NCBI GenBank assembly: GCA_016190025.1
Contig: JACPRG010000150.1
Coordinates: 1-50,474 of the forward strand
Direction of reading: 5' to 3'
From: Candidatus Tectimicrobiota bacterium
GTDB taxonomy: Bacteria > UBA8248 > JACPRG01
DNA: 50,474 bases
Below the pieces are notes generated by a model that ran no database searches, was not told where the DNA came from, and saw only the letters and a program-made list of their open reading frames with translations. Both the position numbers and the translations under genes were made by a program. Shown here piece after piece: positions 23,147 through 32,285 of the stretch. Each line of letters opens with the position of its first letter. Position 1 is the stretch's first letter.

Positions 23147-23826
23147 TGAGAGAGCCCTTCATGTATTTTTTCATTCCGGGCCTGCCGCCTCACGTGGTCT
23201 ACACCTGGGTCCTGATGATCATCCTGGTGGCGGTCTCGCTTTTGATCAGGCGGACCCTCCGGCTGGTGCCGGCGGGCGGGCAGAATGTCTTTGAGGCCTT
23301 CTTCGGCGGCCTGCTCCATTTCATCGACGAGGTGATGGGACATCACGGCCGGGCCTACTTCCCGCTGCTGGCCACGCTGGGGCTCTACATCTTTGCGGCC
23401 AACGTGATGGGGCTGTTCCCGGGGTTCATTTCCCCGACGGCCAACATCAATACGACCGCCTCCTGCGCCGTCACCGTGTTTCTCATGACCCACTACGTCG
23501 GGTTCAAGAGTCACGGCATCGGCTACCTGAAGCAGTTCACGGGCCCCATCTGGTGGCTCGCGCCGTTGATGTTCGTCATCGAAGGGATCGGCCACATGGC
23601 CCGGCCTTTGTCCCTGTCGGTCCGTCTTTTCGGGAACATTTTCGGCGAGGATCAGGTCATCATGAACATCATCTTCCTGGGGGTTCTGTTCAAGTGGCTG
23701 TACGTGCCCATGTTGGCGCCCTCGCTGATGGTGGTCTTCGGCATTTTCACCGCTTTCATCCAGGCCTTCGTGTTCGTTCTCCTGTCGATGATTTACCTGG
23801 CGGGAGCGTTGGAGGAGCATCACTGA
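23146..23826 (+). CDS. atpB: F0F1 ATP synthase subunit a
   Basis: Subunit a of the F0 motor, 226 residues, which forms the two half-channels for ions against the c-ring. The essential arginine is Arg160 in PLSLSVRLFGNIFGED. Several membrane helices are apparent, including the helix with AANVMGLFPG and the C-terminal helix AFIQAFVFVLLSMIYLAGAL. The start overlaps the atpI stop, and GGTGGGG precedes it. The remaining ATP synthase genes (b, delta, alpha, gamma, beta, epsilon) are absent here, so the enzyme is encoded at two loci, as in several Deltaproteobacteria. Confidence 0.95.
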   Translation: MREPFMYFFIPGLPPHVVYTWVLMIILVAVSLLIRRTLRLVPAGGQNVFEAFFGGLLHFIDEVMGHHGRAYFPLLATLGLYIFAANVMGLFPGFISPTANINTTASCAVTVFLMTHYVGFKSHGIGYLKQFTGPIWWLAPLMFVIEGIGHMARPLSLSVRLFGNIFGEDQVIMNIIFLGVLFKWLYVPMLAPSLMVVFGIFTAFIQAFVFVLLSMIYLAGALEEHH

Positions 23827-23857
23827 TGGGAAGCGAAAGCAGAGAAAGGAGAGCCTG

Positions 23858-24223
23858 ATGAGTCGAAAAGGGTTTGGGGTTCTGCTCCTCGCGGGGGTCG
23901 CTCTCTGGCTGGGGGGCGCGACTGCCTGGGCCGCCGAAGCCGCCCAAAAGGGCGGGGCGGCGGGCGACAAGATGACCTATTTCATGGTGGCGGCGTTCAG
24001 CACCATGTTCGGTCTAGCCGTCGCGGCCATCGGCGGGGCCACGGCGCAGGGGAAGAGCATCGTGAGCGCCCTGGAGGGGATCGCGAGGAACCCGGGGGCG
24101 GCCGGCGACATCCGGACCTCCCTCATCATCGGTCTGGCTCTCATCGAGTCCCTTGTCATCTACACCCTTCTGGTCGCCATCATCTTGTTGTTTGTCGATC
24201 CGTTCCGGCTGTTGGGCGGCTGA
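23858..24223 (+). CDS. atpE: F0F1 ATP synthase subunit c with N-terminal signal-like extension
   Basis: A 121-residue precursor. Residues 1-26 look like a signal peptide (LLLAGVALWLGGATAWAAEA), a polar stretch runs to residue 38, and the two-helix c-subunit hairpin follows at about 40-118. The polar loop is ARNP (76-79). The ion-binding carboxylate is Glu97 in ALIESLVIY. Gln64, Glu97, Ser98 and Tyr102 sit at the positions of the sodium-binding residues of Ilyobacter c-subunits, although Thr67 of that enzyme is replaced by Leu99. Several proton-type rings share part of this pattern, so the coupling ion is open. A good ribosome site (AGAAAGGAG) precedes the ATG. Confidence 0.92.
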   Translation: MSRKGFGVLLLAGVALWLGGATAWAAEAAQKGGAAGDKMTYFMVAAFSTMFGLAVAAIGGATAQGKSIVSALEGIARNPGAAGDIRTSLIIGLALIESLVIYTLLVAIILLFVDPFRLLGG

Positions 24224-24289
24224 GGGGCAGGGCCGCCGGGCCGGGGGACCGAGCGGCGGTCCTCCAGCCCGGCGGCCAGGATCTGAAGT

Positions 24290-25150
24290 GTGTCGGACGA
24301 TGTCTCCCCTCCGGAGCCGGCTCCGGTACCTCTCTCCCGAGTCGTCATGAACGCTCCCGCCGATAAGTCCCCCCGAAAGAGTCTTCAGGGCCGGGAGACG
24401 CCCGATTGGCAGACACCCCAGGGCGGCGCCTCGCCGGGCGGGGGCGCGGAGCCCGTCCGAAAGGCGATCCAAAGAGCCAGACGGTTGAAGAGCGACCACA
24501 TTCCCGAGGCCACCATCGACCGCCTCTCCGTCTACGAGCGGGTCCTTCACCTGATGGACAGCGAGGGGTTGACCATCGTCTCTTCGGCGGCGCTGGCCCA
24601 TCGGTGCGGGTTCAACCCCGCCCAGATCCGCAAGGACCTGGCCTATTTCGGGGAGTTCGGCACCCGGGGCGTGGGGTATCGGGTTCGGGACCTGCGGGAT
24701 GCCCTTCGGCGCATCCTGGGGGCGGCCCGGGTGTGGAGGGTGGCCTTGGTGGGGGCGGGAAATCTCGGCTCCGCCCTGCTGGCTTACCAGGGTTTCGCCG
24801 AACACGGGTTCGAATTCGCGGCCGTCCTGGACAAATATCCTGCGCGGACCCGCCGGAGCCGGCTGAAAAACGTCGAGGTCCTGCCCATGGCGGCCTTGAA
24901 CGACGTGGTCCAGAAGTGGGGCATCCGGATCGGCATCATCGCCGTGCCCGCGACGGCCGCCCAGGAAGTCGCCGACCGGTTGGTGGAGGCGGGGGTCAGC
25001 GCCATCCTCAACTTCGCCCCGATCCGCCTGTCCGTCCCCGACAAGGTGAGGCTGCGCAACGTGGACCTCGGCTTGGAGCTTCAGGGGCTCGCCTACTACC
25101 TCACCCGCCATGAGCGCTCCGCGCGGACCCGAACGCTCCGAAGGGCCTGA
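24290..25150 (+). CDS. rex: Redox-sensing transcriptional repressor Rex
   Basis: Rex senses the NADH/NAD+ ratio and represses energy genes. The winged-helix domain (about 73-138) includes the signature AQIRKDLAYFGEFGTRGVGYRV. The Rossmann domain begins VALVGAGNLGSALLAYQGF (GxGxxG) with an acidic residue in VLDKYPARTRRS. Total length, 286 residues from the GTG at 24290, is about 70 more than usual. The surplus is a polar, basic N-terminus; an ATG at 24347 would shorten it but has no ribosome site. It follows atpE by 66 bp, and a Rex-like operator sits at the atp promoter, suggesting autoregulation. tsaB starts inside its last codons. Confidence 0.9.
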   Translation: MSDDVSPPEPAPVPLSRVVMNAPADKSPRKSLQGRETPDWQTPQGGASPGGGAEPVRKAIQRARRLKSDHIPEATIDRLSVYERVLHLMDSEGLTIVSSAALAHRCGFNPAQIRKDLAYFGEFGTRGVGYRVRDLRDALRRILGAARVWRVALVGAGNLGSALLAYQGFAEHGFEFAAVLDKYPARTRRSRLKNVEVLPMAALNDVVQKWGIRIGIIAVPATAAQEVADRLVEAGVSAILNFAPIRLSVPDKVRLRNVDLGLELQGLAYYLTRHERSARTRTLRRA

Positions 25151-25898
25151 GGGGGGGTGCCCGCCCGACCCCGTTCTCGGCCCCGTTCTAGGCATTGACA
25201 CCGCCGCCCGCACCGGCTCGGTGGCCGTTGCCAGCGCCGGGCGGGTGGAAGCGCTCTCCGTCCTTCGGCCCACCCGCACCCACGCCGAGGCCCTCGCTCC
25301 GGAGATCCTGGGCGTTCTGGGCGGCTTGCGCCTGAGGCCCGCCGACCTGGCCGGGGTGGCCGTGTCCACCGGCCCCGGGTCGTTCACGGGTCTTCGCATC
25401 GCCATCGGCACGGCCCTGGGGATGGTCGCCGCGCTGGGGATCCCCATCGTGGGGGTGGAAACGCTCTGGGTCTGGGCCCGGGCGATGGGCCGGCGCCCGG
25501 AGGCCCTGTGCCCGGTCCTGGACGCCGGGAAGGGCGCGGTGTTCGCCGCGTTCTTCCGCTGGGAGGCGGGTCGGCTGGTCCGCGACTCGGAGGACTCTGT
25601 CTTCTCCCCCGAAGATCTCTGCGCCCGCATCGGCGGGCCCACGGTGGTCTGGGGGGACGGGGCCGAGCGGTTCCGGGAGCGGATCGAGGCCCTGGGGGGG
25701 TCGAGGGTCCGGGTGATTCCCCGGGAGGAGTGGCCCGCGGCGGCGGGCGAAGTGGCCTTGTGCGGCGCGGCGCGGATCCGGAGCGGGGACGTGGACTCGC
25801 CCGCCGGGTTCCGGGCCCGGTACGTCCGGGAACCGGAGGCGCAAGTGCAGTGGCGCCGCCGCTATGGGCGAGGGGGCCCCGGAGAGCCGCAGGGGTGA
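25110..25898 (+). CDS. tsaB: tRNA threonylcarbamoyladenosine biosynthesis protein TsaB
   Basis: TsaB is an inactive paralogue of the TsaD ATPase that scaffolds t6A37 synthesis on tRNAs reading ANN codons. The ASKHA start is VLGIDTAARTGSVAVAS, and the conserved STGPGSFTGLRIAIGTALGM follows at residues 87-106. Length is 262 residues including an atypical 24-residue leader. The only good start is the ATG at 25110, inside the last 41 bp of rex, with no Shine-Dalgarno, so expression probably depends on coupling to rex translation. tsaD and tsaE are not in the window. Confidence 0.87.
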   Translation: MSAPRGPERSEGPEGGCPPDPVLGPVLGIDTAARTGSVAVASAGRVEALSVLRPTRTHAEALAPEILGVLGGLRLRPADLAGVAVSTGPGSFTGLRIAIGTALGMVAALGIPIVGVETLWVWARAMGRRPEALCPVLDAGKGAVFAAFFRWEAGRLVRDSEDSVFSPEDLCARIGGPTVVWGDGAERFRERIEALGGSRVRVIPREEWPAAAGEVALCGAARIRSGDVDSPAGFRARYVREPEAQVQWRRRYGRGGPGEPQG

Positions 25899-25990
25899 TA
25901 AAATAAAGAAGTTATCCTCGATCTGGCGGCGGGCCCGGTATATTGTTGGGTGGGTGGGGCCGCCTGGGGCAGGGGGGAGAGGGGCGAAGG

Positions 25991-26224
25991 ATGAACGTAG
26001 AGGAGAAAGAGATCATCGAATCTCTCAGGGAGCAGGACACAGGATTCTCTCGGCTGTTCGACCAACACGCGGAGATGGACAGGCAGATCCAGGAGATGGA
26101 ATCGAGGGGGTATGTTTCAACCGAGGTGGAATTGGAGATCAAGCGTCTGAAGAAGCTGAAGCTGCGGACCAAGGATGAGATGGTCGAGATCCTCAAAAGA
26201 CACCAGGAGTTGCACTCGCGCTAG
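25991..26224 (+). CDS. YdcH-family (DUF465) small coiled-coil protein
   Basis: A 77-residue helical protein of the YdcH/DUF465 family, function unknown. The sequence reads SLREQDTGFSRLFDQHAEMDRQIQEME and then IKRLKKLKLRTKDEMVEIL, a two-helix hairpin with strong coiled-coil character. The ATG at 25991 follows a G-rich stretch ending CGAAGG; the frame upstream is open but does not look coding. A TATATT at 25939-25944 could be a -10 but no matching -35 is seen. It lies just before the ilv block. Confidence 0.8.
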   Translation: MNVEEKEIIESLREQDTGFSRLFDQHAEMDRQIQEMESRGYVSTEVELEIKRLKKLKLRTKDEMVEILKRHQELHSR

Positions 26225-26299
26225 CCGCCCGGTCCTTCCCTTCGCCCGGCCCGCGCGCGGCGTAAAGGCCGCCTGCCGAGCCGGGGTGAGCGAGTCCTC

Positions 26300-28030
26300 A
26301 TGGCAGAAAGATTGACGGGAGCGGAGATCTTTGTGCGGTGCCTGAGCGCCGAGGGGGTGAAGCACGTCTTCGGCTACCCCGGGGCGACCCTGCTGCCCGT
26401 CTACGACCTGATGGCCGATTCCTCCATCCAGCACATCCTGGCCCGCCACGAGGCCGGGGCGGTTCACGCGGCGGAGGGGTACGCCCGGGCGTCCGGGCGG
26501 GTGGGGGTGTGCCTGACCACCTCCGGTCCGGGCGCCACCAACCTGGTGACCGGCATCGCCGACGCGTACATGGATTCTGTTCCTCTGGTGGCGTTCACGG
26601 GCCAGGTCCCCTCCGTCATGATCGGCAACGACGCCTTCCAAGAGGCGGACATCGTCGGCATCACCCGCACCATCACCAAGCACAACTATATGGTGAAAGA
26701 CGTCTCCGCCCTGGCGCGGACGCTGAAGGAGGCCTTTCACATCGCCTCCACCGGACGGCCGGGGCCGGTGCTCGTCGACCTGCCCAAAGACATCTTGGTC
26801 GCCAAGGGGGAATTTCTCTATCCCGAGCGGGTGGAGCTTCGCACCTACAAGCCGACGGTGGTTGGCCATCCCCGCCAGATCGAGCGCGTGGCCGAGGCCA
26901 TTCGGGAGGCGCAAAGGCCCGTCATTTACGCGGGCGGCGGGGTGATCCTCTCGGGCGCGGCGGAGGAGCTTCGCAAGCTGGCGGAGAAGACGCAGATCCC
27001 GGTGACGCTCACCCTCATGGGCCTGGGCGGGTTCCCCGGGGACCATCCCCTGTTCCTGGGGATGCTGGGAATGCACGGGACCGCCTACGCCAATTACGCC
27101 GTGGCGGGGTGCGACCTGCTCATCGCCATCGGGGCCCGCTTCGACGACCGGGTGACCGGCCGGCTGGACGGCTTCGCCCCCCACGCCCAGATCGTCCACA
27201 TCGACATCGACCCGGCCTCCAACAGCAAGAACGTCCAGGTGGACGTCCCGGTGGTGGGCGACGCCCGCAACATCCTGCGGGAGCTCGTCAAGGTCGCCCC
27301 GAAAAAGCGGTTCAAGCGCTGGCTGGCCCAGATCCGCCTGTGGAAGATGGAGAACCCCCTCCGCTACCAGGAGGTGGAGGGGGAGATCAAGCCCCAGCAG
27401 GCCATCCGGGCGCTCTGCGATCTGTGCGACGGGGACACCGTCATCACCACCGATGTGGGACAGCACCAGATGTGGGCCGCCCAGTATTACACGGTCCGCA
27501 AGCCGCGGACGTTCATCTCCTCCGGGGGGCTGGGGACCATGGGGTTCGGATTCCCGGCGGCGCTCGGGGCGCAGGTGGCCCGGCCCGAGGCCCGGGTCGT
27601 CGCCCTGGTAGGCGACGGGGGGTTCCAGATGGGGGCCTTTGAGCTGGCCACCGCCGTGCAGTACCAGTTGCCGGTCAAGGTCCTGATCCTCAACAACTTC
27701 TTCCTGGGCATGGTCCGGCAGTGGCAGGACCTCTACTGGAACCGCCGGTACTTGTACACCGACCTGGCGGTCAATCCGGACTTCGTCAAGCTGGCCGAGG
27801 CCTACGGCGCGACGGGGAGGGTCATCGACCGGCCCGAGCGTCTCACGAAGGATCTCCAGGAGGCGCTGGAATCCCCCGGGGTCGTCGTGATAGATTGCCA
27901 CGTGAGCAAAGAGGAAAACGTTTTCCCGATGGTGCCGGCCGGGGGCACCATCCGGGAGATGATTGTCTCCGGCGAACGGGTGGGGAGACCGGGGGGGAGT
28001 CGGCGCCGCCAAAAGGTGGCGGTCGGCTGA
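26300..28030 (+). CDS. ilvB: Acetolactate synthase large subunit (copy 1)
   Basis: A 576-residue thiamine-diphosphate enzyme that joins two pyruvates, or pyruvate and 2-oxobutyrate, in branched-chain amino acid synthesis. Catalytic Glu51 is in [13 protein letters not shown], the FAD-binding middle domain includes [11 protein letters not shown], and the ThDP/Mg site is [15 protein letters not shown] followed by [14 protein letters not shown]. All three domains are complete. It is followed after 34 bp by a second full large-subunit gene, and the two differ throughout. The C-terminal tail ([15 protein letters not shown]) is longer than in copy 2. Confidence 0.95.
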   Translation: MAERLTGAEIFVRCLSAEGVKHVFGYPGATLLPVYDLMADSSIQHILARHEAGAVHAAEGYARASGRVGVCLTTSGPGATNLVTGIADAYMDSVPLVAFTGQVPSVMIGNDAFQEADIVGITRTITKHNYMVKDVSALARTLKEAFHIASTGRPGPVLVDLPKDILVAKGEFLYPERVELRTYKPTVVGHPRQIERVAEAIREAQRPVIYAGGGVILSGAAEELRKLAEKTQIPVTLTLMGLGGFPGDHPLFLGMLGMHGTAYANYAVAGCDLLIAIGARFDDRVTGRLDGFAPHAQIVHIDIDPASNSKNVQVDVPVVGDARNILRELVKVAPKKRFKRWLAQIRLWKMENPLRYQEVEGEIKPQQAIRALCDLCDGDTVITTDVGQHQMWAAQYYTVRKPRTFISSGGLGTMGFGFPAALGAQVARPEARVVALVGDGGFQMGAFELATAVQYQLPVKVLILNNFFLGMVRQWQDLYWNRRYLYTDLAVNPDFVKLAEAYGATGRVIDRPERLTKDLQEALESPGVVVIDCHVSKEENVFPMVPAGGTIREMIVSGERVGRPGGSRRRQKVAVG

Positions 28031-28064
28031 TTTCGCCCGGCTGGGAGCCAGGAGGAATCCGGCC

Positions 28065-29747
28065 GTGCAAAAAACCGGATCGGAAATCGTCATCGAGGAA
28101 CTGAAGGCCCAGGGGGTCGAGGTGGTGTTCGGCATGCCCGGGGGCGCGATCATGCCCTTGTACGACGCCCTCTACGGCAGCGGCGTCCGCCACTTCCTGA
28201 TTCGGCACGAGCAGGGAGCAGCCATGGCGGCCGACGGCTACGCCCGCTCCACGGGCCGGGTGGGGGTGTGCATGGCCACCTCCGGGCCCGGCGCCACGAA
28301 CCTGTTGACGGGGCTCATGAACGCCCTCATTGACTCGGTCCCCGTCGTGGCGCTGACCGGCCAGGTGCCGACCTACATGATCGGCGGAGACGCCTTCCAG
28401 GAGGCCGACGTCTACGGGATGAGCATCCCGTGCACCAAGTACAACTACCTGGTCAAGAACGTCTGCGATATCCCCCGGGTCATCCGCGAGGCCTTCCACA
28501 TCGCCCGCTCCGGCCGGCCTGGGCCCGTCCTGATCGACCTGCCCAAGGACCTGCAGGTGGGGGTGGCTGACTACGACCCGGGGGCGCGGTACGAGACCTC
28601 CCTCGCGAAATTTGACCTCCCCCTGGAGGTGGACCCGGAGACCATCGCCCGGATGTGCGAGGTCATCCGCAACGCCCGGCGCCCGGTGGTGTACGCCGGC
28701 CACGGCGTTGTCCTCTCGGGATGCGCGGAGCTGTTGCGGCAGTTCATCTACAAGACCCGGATTCCTATCACCACCACCTTGCTGGGGCTGGGTATTTTCC
28801 CGCTGAAGGACCCCCACTGCCTGGGGATGCCGGGCATGCACGGCAGCCACACCGTCAACTACGCCCTCTCCGAGTGCGACTGCTGTATCGCCCTCGGCGT
28901 CCGGTTCGACGACCGGGTGACGGGCGACGTCCGCAAGTTCGCCAGCAAGGCGACCATCATCCACGTGGACATCGACCCGGCGGAGATCGGCAAACGGGTG
29001 AGGCCCCACATCTCCGTGCATGCGGACGTGAGGGACGTGCTGGAGGCCCTCGTCCGGGAGGTGGAGCCGGGGGATTACGCCGCCTGGCGGGAGGAGCTGG
29101 CCGAGGCGGGGCGCCGCTATCCGCTCAAGTACAGCTGGGACGGGACCATCAAGCCCCAGCACTTCCTGGAACAACTGTACGAGGTCGCCGGGACGGACCT
29201 CATCATGACGACCGGCGTCGGACAGCATCAGATGTGGGCGGCCCAGTTCTACCCCTTCGACAAGCCCCGGACCTGGCTGACCTCGGGCGGCCTCGGGGCC
29301 ATGGGCTACGGCCTTCCGGCGGCCATCGGGGCGCAGGTCGCCCATCCGGACAAGCTGGTCATCGACCTGGACGGAGACGGCAGCTTCCAGATCAACATCC
29401 AGGAGCTGGCGACCGTCGACCAGTACGCGCTGCCCGTCAAGATCATCATCTTGAACAACCAGTACCTGGGGATGGTCCGGCAGTGGCAGGAGTTCTTCTT
29501 CCAGCGGCGCTACTCGGAGAGCTACTACACCCGCAACCCCGACTTCGCCAAGGTGGCCGAGGGCTTCGGCGTGCGGGGGATGCGCATCAAGGAGGTGGAC
29601 CAGGTGCGGCCGGTCCTGGAGGAGGCCATCGCCCACGACGGGCCGGTCGTGCTGGACGTGTTCATCAATCAGGGGGAGAACGTGCTGCCGATGGTGCCCT
29701 CCGGGGCGGGCCTGATGGAGATGATCGAGGAGAACTACGCCGGATGA
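28065..29747 (+). CDS. ilvB: Acetolactate synthase large subunit (copy 2)
   Basis: A 560-residue second acetolactate synthase large subunit. Catalytic Glu49 is in IRHEQGAAMAADGYARS, the middle domain has [11 protein letters not shown], and the cofactor site reads LDGDGSFQINIQELATVDQY then [27 protein letters not shown] choose the GTG at 28065, preceded by AGGAGGAATCC; the frame is open further up but encodes no family residues. Its stop overlaps the ATG of the first ilvN (ATGA), so it is the large subunit most tightly coupled to a small subunit. Both large-subunit copies have intact active sites. Confidence 0.95.
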   Translation: MQKTGSEIVIEELKAQGVEVVFGMPGGAIMPLYDALYGSGVRHFLIRHEQGAAMAADGYARSTGRVGVCMATSGPGATNLLTGLMNALIDSVPVVALTGQVPTYMIGGDAFQEADVYGMSIPCTKYNYLVKNVCDIPRVIREAFHIARSGRPGPVLIDLPKDLQVGVADYDPGARYETSLAKFDLPLEVDPETIARMCEVIRNARRPVVYAGHGVVLSGCAELLRQFIYKTRIPITTTLLGLGIFPLKDPHCLGMPGMHGSHTVNYALSECDCCIALGVRFDDRVTGDVRKFASKATIIHVDIDPAEIGKRVRPHISVHADVRDVLEALVREVEPGDYAAWREELAEAGRRYPLKYSWDGTIKPQHFLEQLYEVAGTDLIMTTGVGQHQMWAAQFYPFDKPRTWLTSGGLGAMGYGLPAAIGAQVAHPDKLVIDLDGDGSFQINIQELATVDQYALPVKIIILNNQYLGMVRQWQEFFFQRRYSESYYTRNPDFAKVAEGFGVRGMRIKEVDQVRPVLEEAIAHDGPVVLDVFINQGENVLPMVPSGAGLMEMIEENYAG

Positions 29748-30250
29748 GGCGCCTGCTGTCCATCAAGGTCCGCAACCACCCGGGGGTTCTCTCCCACGTG
29801 GCGGGGCTGTTCACGCGGCGCGCCTTCAACATCGAGAGCATCGCCGCCGGACCCACCGAGGATCCCTCCATCACCCGGATCCACCTGGTGGCCCAGGGGG
29901 ACGAGCAGCAGCTGGACCAGGTGACCAAGCAGATCCGCAAGCTGATCGACGTCCTGGAGGTCGAGCCCCTCAGCTACGCCGGGGCGGTCACGCGGGAGCT
30001 GGTCCTGATCACCGTGTACTCCACCTACGACAACCGGCGGGACATCCTCCTGCTCTGCGACTCCCTGGGGGCCCGCGTGGTCGATCTCTCCTCCAAGGCC
30101 GTCACCATCGAGTTCGCCGGCAACGAGCGCCAGGTCAACAACGCCGTTCGGATGATGGAGCGGTTCGGCATCAAGCAGATGGCCAGGACCGGGATGATCG
30201 CCCTTCCTTTCGAGAGCATCCTGGAGGAGGGGCGGGAGACCATGAGCTGA
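29744..30250 (+). CDS. ilvN: Acetolactate synthase small subunit (copy 1)
   Basis: A 168-residue regulatory subunit. The N-terminal ACT domain has IKVRNHPGVLSHVAGLFTRRAFNIESIAAG; the Gly in PGVL and the Asn in FNIES are the positions known to bind valine in E. coli IlvH, so feedback inhibition is likely kept. The C-terminal domain ends ARTGMIALPFES. Its start overlaps the end of ilvB copy 2. A second ilvN follows after only three bases. Confidence 0.94.
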   Translation: MRRLLSIKVRNHPGVLSHVAGLFTRRAFNIESIAAGPTEDPSITRIHLVAQGDEQQLDQVTKQIRKLIDVLEVEPLSYAGAVTRELVLITVYSTYDNRRDILLLCDSLGARVVDLSSKAVTIEFAGNERQVNNAVRMMERFGIKQMARTGMIALPFESILEEGRETMS

Positions 30251-30253
30251 GGG

Positions 30254-30760
30254 ATGGGCGGGGAGCCGAAAAGACATACCATCGCAGTCCTGGTTGAGAA
30301 CCGTTTCGGCGTGCTGGCCCGGGTGGCGGGGCTGTTCAGCGCCCGGGGGTACAACATCGAAAGCCTGTCGGTCGGGGAGACCCAGGACCCCACCGTCTCG
30401 CGCATCACCATCCTCACTTCGGGGGACGATTTCATCGTCGAGCAGATCATCAAACAGCTTAACCGCCTCATCGACGTCATCAAGGTCGTGGATTTCACCG
30501 GCGCCTCTTTCGTGGACCGGGAGATGGCCCTCATCAAGGTGAACGCGGCCCCCGCCGTCCGGGCCGAGGTCCTGCGGATCACCGACATCTTCCGCGCCAA
30601 GGTGGTGGATGTCTCGCCCAAGACCTACACCCTCGAGGTGACGGGGGACGAAGAGAAGATCCAGGCGATCCTGAGTCTTTTGCGGCCCATCGGGATCAAG
30701 GAGATCGCCCGAACCGGCAAGGTCGCCCTTTCCAGGGGCACCCAGACCCTCTCGGTTTGA
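30254..30760 (+). CDS. ilvN: Acetolactate synthase small subunit (copy 2)
   Basis: A 168-residue second regulatory subunit. The ACT part is [30 protein letters not shown], which is closer than copy 1 to the usual bacterial IlvH sequence, and valine-site Gly and Asn are kept. The C-terminal half has [12 protein letters not shown] and ends [14 protein letters not shown]. It follows copy 1 by three bases. ilvC, the usual next gene in this order, is not present; psd follows directly. Confidence 0.94.
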   Translation: MGGEPKRHTIAVLVENRFGVLARVAGLFSARGYNIESLSVGETQDPTVSRITILTSGDDFIVEQIIKQLNRLIDVIKVVDFTGASFVDREMALIKVNAAPAVRAEVLRITDIFRAKVVDVSPKTYTLEVTGDEEKIQAILSLLRPIGIKEIARTGKVALSRGTQTLSV

Positions 30761-30765
30761 CCGTC

Positions 30766-31461
30766 ATGGCGCGACCGTCCCACAAGGCTGTCCGGGTTGA
30801 GACCGCTCTCCGCCTTCGCGCGCCCGTGGCGAGGGACGGGCTCCCCTACGTGGGAGGGGGGGCGGCCCTCGCCCTCGCGGCGGCCTGGGCGGGGTGGCCC
30901 TGGGCCGCGTGGCCGCTGGGCCTGGCGACGGCCTTTTCCGCCTTTTTCTTCCGGGACCCGGAACGGCGTCCGCCCCCGGACCCGGATGCGGTCCTGTCGC
31001 CGGCGGACGGGAAGGTCGTCCAGATCCGCCCGGAGGAGAACGGCGGGGCGAGGGTGAGCGTTTTTCTCTCGGTCTTCAACGTCCACATCAACCGTTCCCC
31101 GGTGAAGGGGCGCGTGGTCGGCGCCGAGTATCAGGCGGGGAGGTTTCGCGCGGCCTTCCGGCGCGAGGCCTCCGCCGAGAACGAGCGGAACACGGTCCGC
31201 ATCCTCCCGGCGGCGGGGCCCGGGGAGGAGAGGAGGGAGGTGGCCGTGCGGCAGATCGCGGGCGTCCTGGCCCGGCGGATCGTCTGCTGGGCGCGGACCG
31301 GGGACGAGCTGGAGGCGGGGGAGCGGCTGGGACTCATCAAGTTCGGCTCCCGCGTAGACCTTTTCCTTCCGCCGCAGGCCCGCGTGGTGGTCCGCGAAGG
31401 GGACCGAGTCCGGGGCGGCCTGGACATCGTCGCCCGTTGGGAGAAAGGCCGTGGGACGTAG
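30766..31461 (+). CDS. psd: Phosphatidylserine decarboxylase (short, archaeal-type)
   Basis: A 231-residue proenzyme that turns phosphatidylserine into phosphatidylethanolamine. It is the short type: a membrane-associated N-terminus (AAWAGWPWAAWPLGLATAFSAFFF), the core DAVLSPADGKVVQI and VFLSVFNVHINRSPVKG with the conserved His, and the self-cleavage site Gly-Ser in LIKFGSRVD, where the serine becomes the pyruvoyl group. The ATG at 30766 is five bases after the ilvN stop. pssA overlaps its end by 11 bp, so the two steps of phosphatidylethanolamine synthesis are coupled. Confidence 0.92.
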   Translation: MARPSHKAVRVETALRLRAPVARDGLPYVGGGAALALAAAWAGWPWAAWPLGLATAFSAFFFRDPERRPPPDPDAVLSPADGKVVQIRPEENGGARVSVFLSVFNVHINRSPVKGRVVGAEYQAGRFRAAFRREASAENERNTVRILPAAGPGEERREVAVRQIAGVLARRIVCWARTGDELEAGERLGLIKFGSRVDLFLPPQARVVVREGDRVRGGLDIVARWEKGRGT

Positions 31462-32239
31462 ACGCTATCGGGTGCGCCGCAAGCCGGAGCGGATGCGCCG
31501 GGGGATCCTCTTGGTCCCGAGCCTCTTGACGACGGTCGGGATGGTTGCGGGGATCTACGCGCTCATGGTGGCGCTGAACGGGTTCCCCTACAGGGCGGGG
31601 GCGGCGATTCTGATCGCCATGGTCCTCGACGGGCTGGACGGGCGGATCGCCAGACTGACGAGCAGCAGCACCCGGTTCGGGATGGAGTACGACTCGCTGG
31701 CGGACCTCCTGGCTTTCGGCGTGGCGCCGGCGACCCTGCTCTACACCTGGGCGCTCCGTCCATACGGGCGGATCGGCTGGGTCGCGGTCTTCCTGTTCGT
31801 CATCTGCGGGGCCTTGCGCCTCGCCCGGTTCAACGTGCAGGCGGACGCGGAGAACGCGGGGCGGTTCACCGGGTTCCCGATCCCGGGGGCCGCCGGACTG
31901 GTGGCGTCTTCCGTGATGCTGGTGGAGGGATTCAATCTGTTCGACGGCCCTCCGGCGCTAGGGATGGCCGTTTTGGCCTACGTCCTTGCCTTTTTGATGG
32001 TGAGCAACATCCCCTACCGGGACTTCAAGAAAACCGCCTGGAAGGACCGGAAGCCCTTCAGCCTGCTGGCGGGGTCGGTCCTGGTGTTGGTGGTCGTCGC
32101 CACGTTTCCTGACGTGACCTTGTTCCTGGGGTTGGCCGCCTACGCCCTGTCCGGGCCCGCCGAGGCTTTGTATCACCTCGCCCGCCGCAGGAGCGGCCGG
32201 GAGTTGCCGGCGCAGGCCGGAGAGTCGGCAAACCCGTGA
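31451..32239 (+). CDS. pssA: CDP-diacylglycerol--serine O-phosphatidyltransferase
   Basis: A 262-residue membrane enzyme that makes phosphatidylserine from CDP-diacylglycerol and serine. The CDP-alcohol motif DG-x2-AR-x8-G-x3-D-x3-D is complete, from GLDGRIARLTS to FGMEYDSLADLLAFG. The opening LLVPSLLTTVGMVAGIYAL and about seven hydrophobic segments fit the Gram-positive-like PssA type usually paired with short Psd. GTG start overlapping psd. leuA, often next in this gene order, is replaced here by a promoter and lptD. Confidence 0.93.
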   Translation: MGRRRYRVRRKPERMRRGILLVPSLLTTVGMVAGIYALMVALNGFPYRAGAAILIAMVLDGLDGRIARLTSSSTRFGMEYDSLADLLAFGVAPATLLYTWALRPYGRIGWVAVFLFVICGALRLARFNVQADAENAGRFTGFPIPGAAGLVASSVMLVEGFNLFDGPPALGMAVLAYVLAFLMVSNIPYRDFKKTAWKDRKPFSLLAGSVLVLVVVATFPDVTLFLGLAAYALSGPAEALYHLARRRSGRELPAQAGESANP

Positions 32240-32255
32240 CCCGCGCGTAAACTCC

Positions 32256-32285
32256 TTGACATTTGGTGCGCGTTTTTCTTACCAT
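32256..32285 (+). promoter_or_regulatory. Sigma-70 promoter for lptD
   Basis: TTGACA (32256-32261) and TACCAT (32280-32285) are separated by 18 bp. It starts 17 bp after the pssA stop and lies about 100 bp before the lptD start. Confidence 0.55.

Noticed and set aside
26300..30760. The doubled ilvB/ilvN genes as an assembly duplication
   Set aside because: The paralogues differ over their full length, including cofactor loops and termini.
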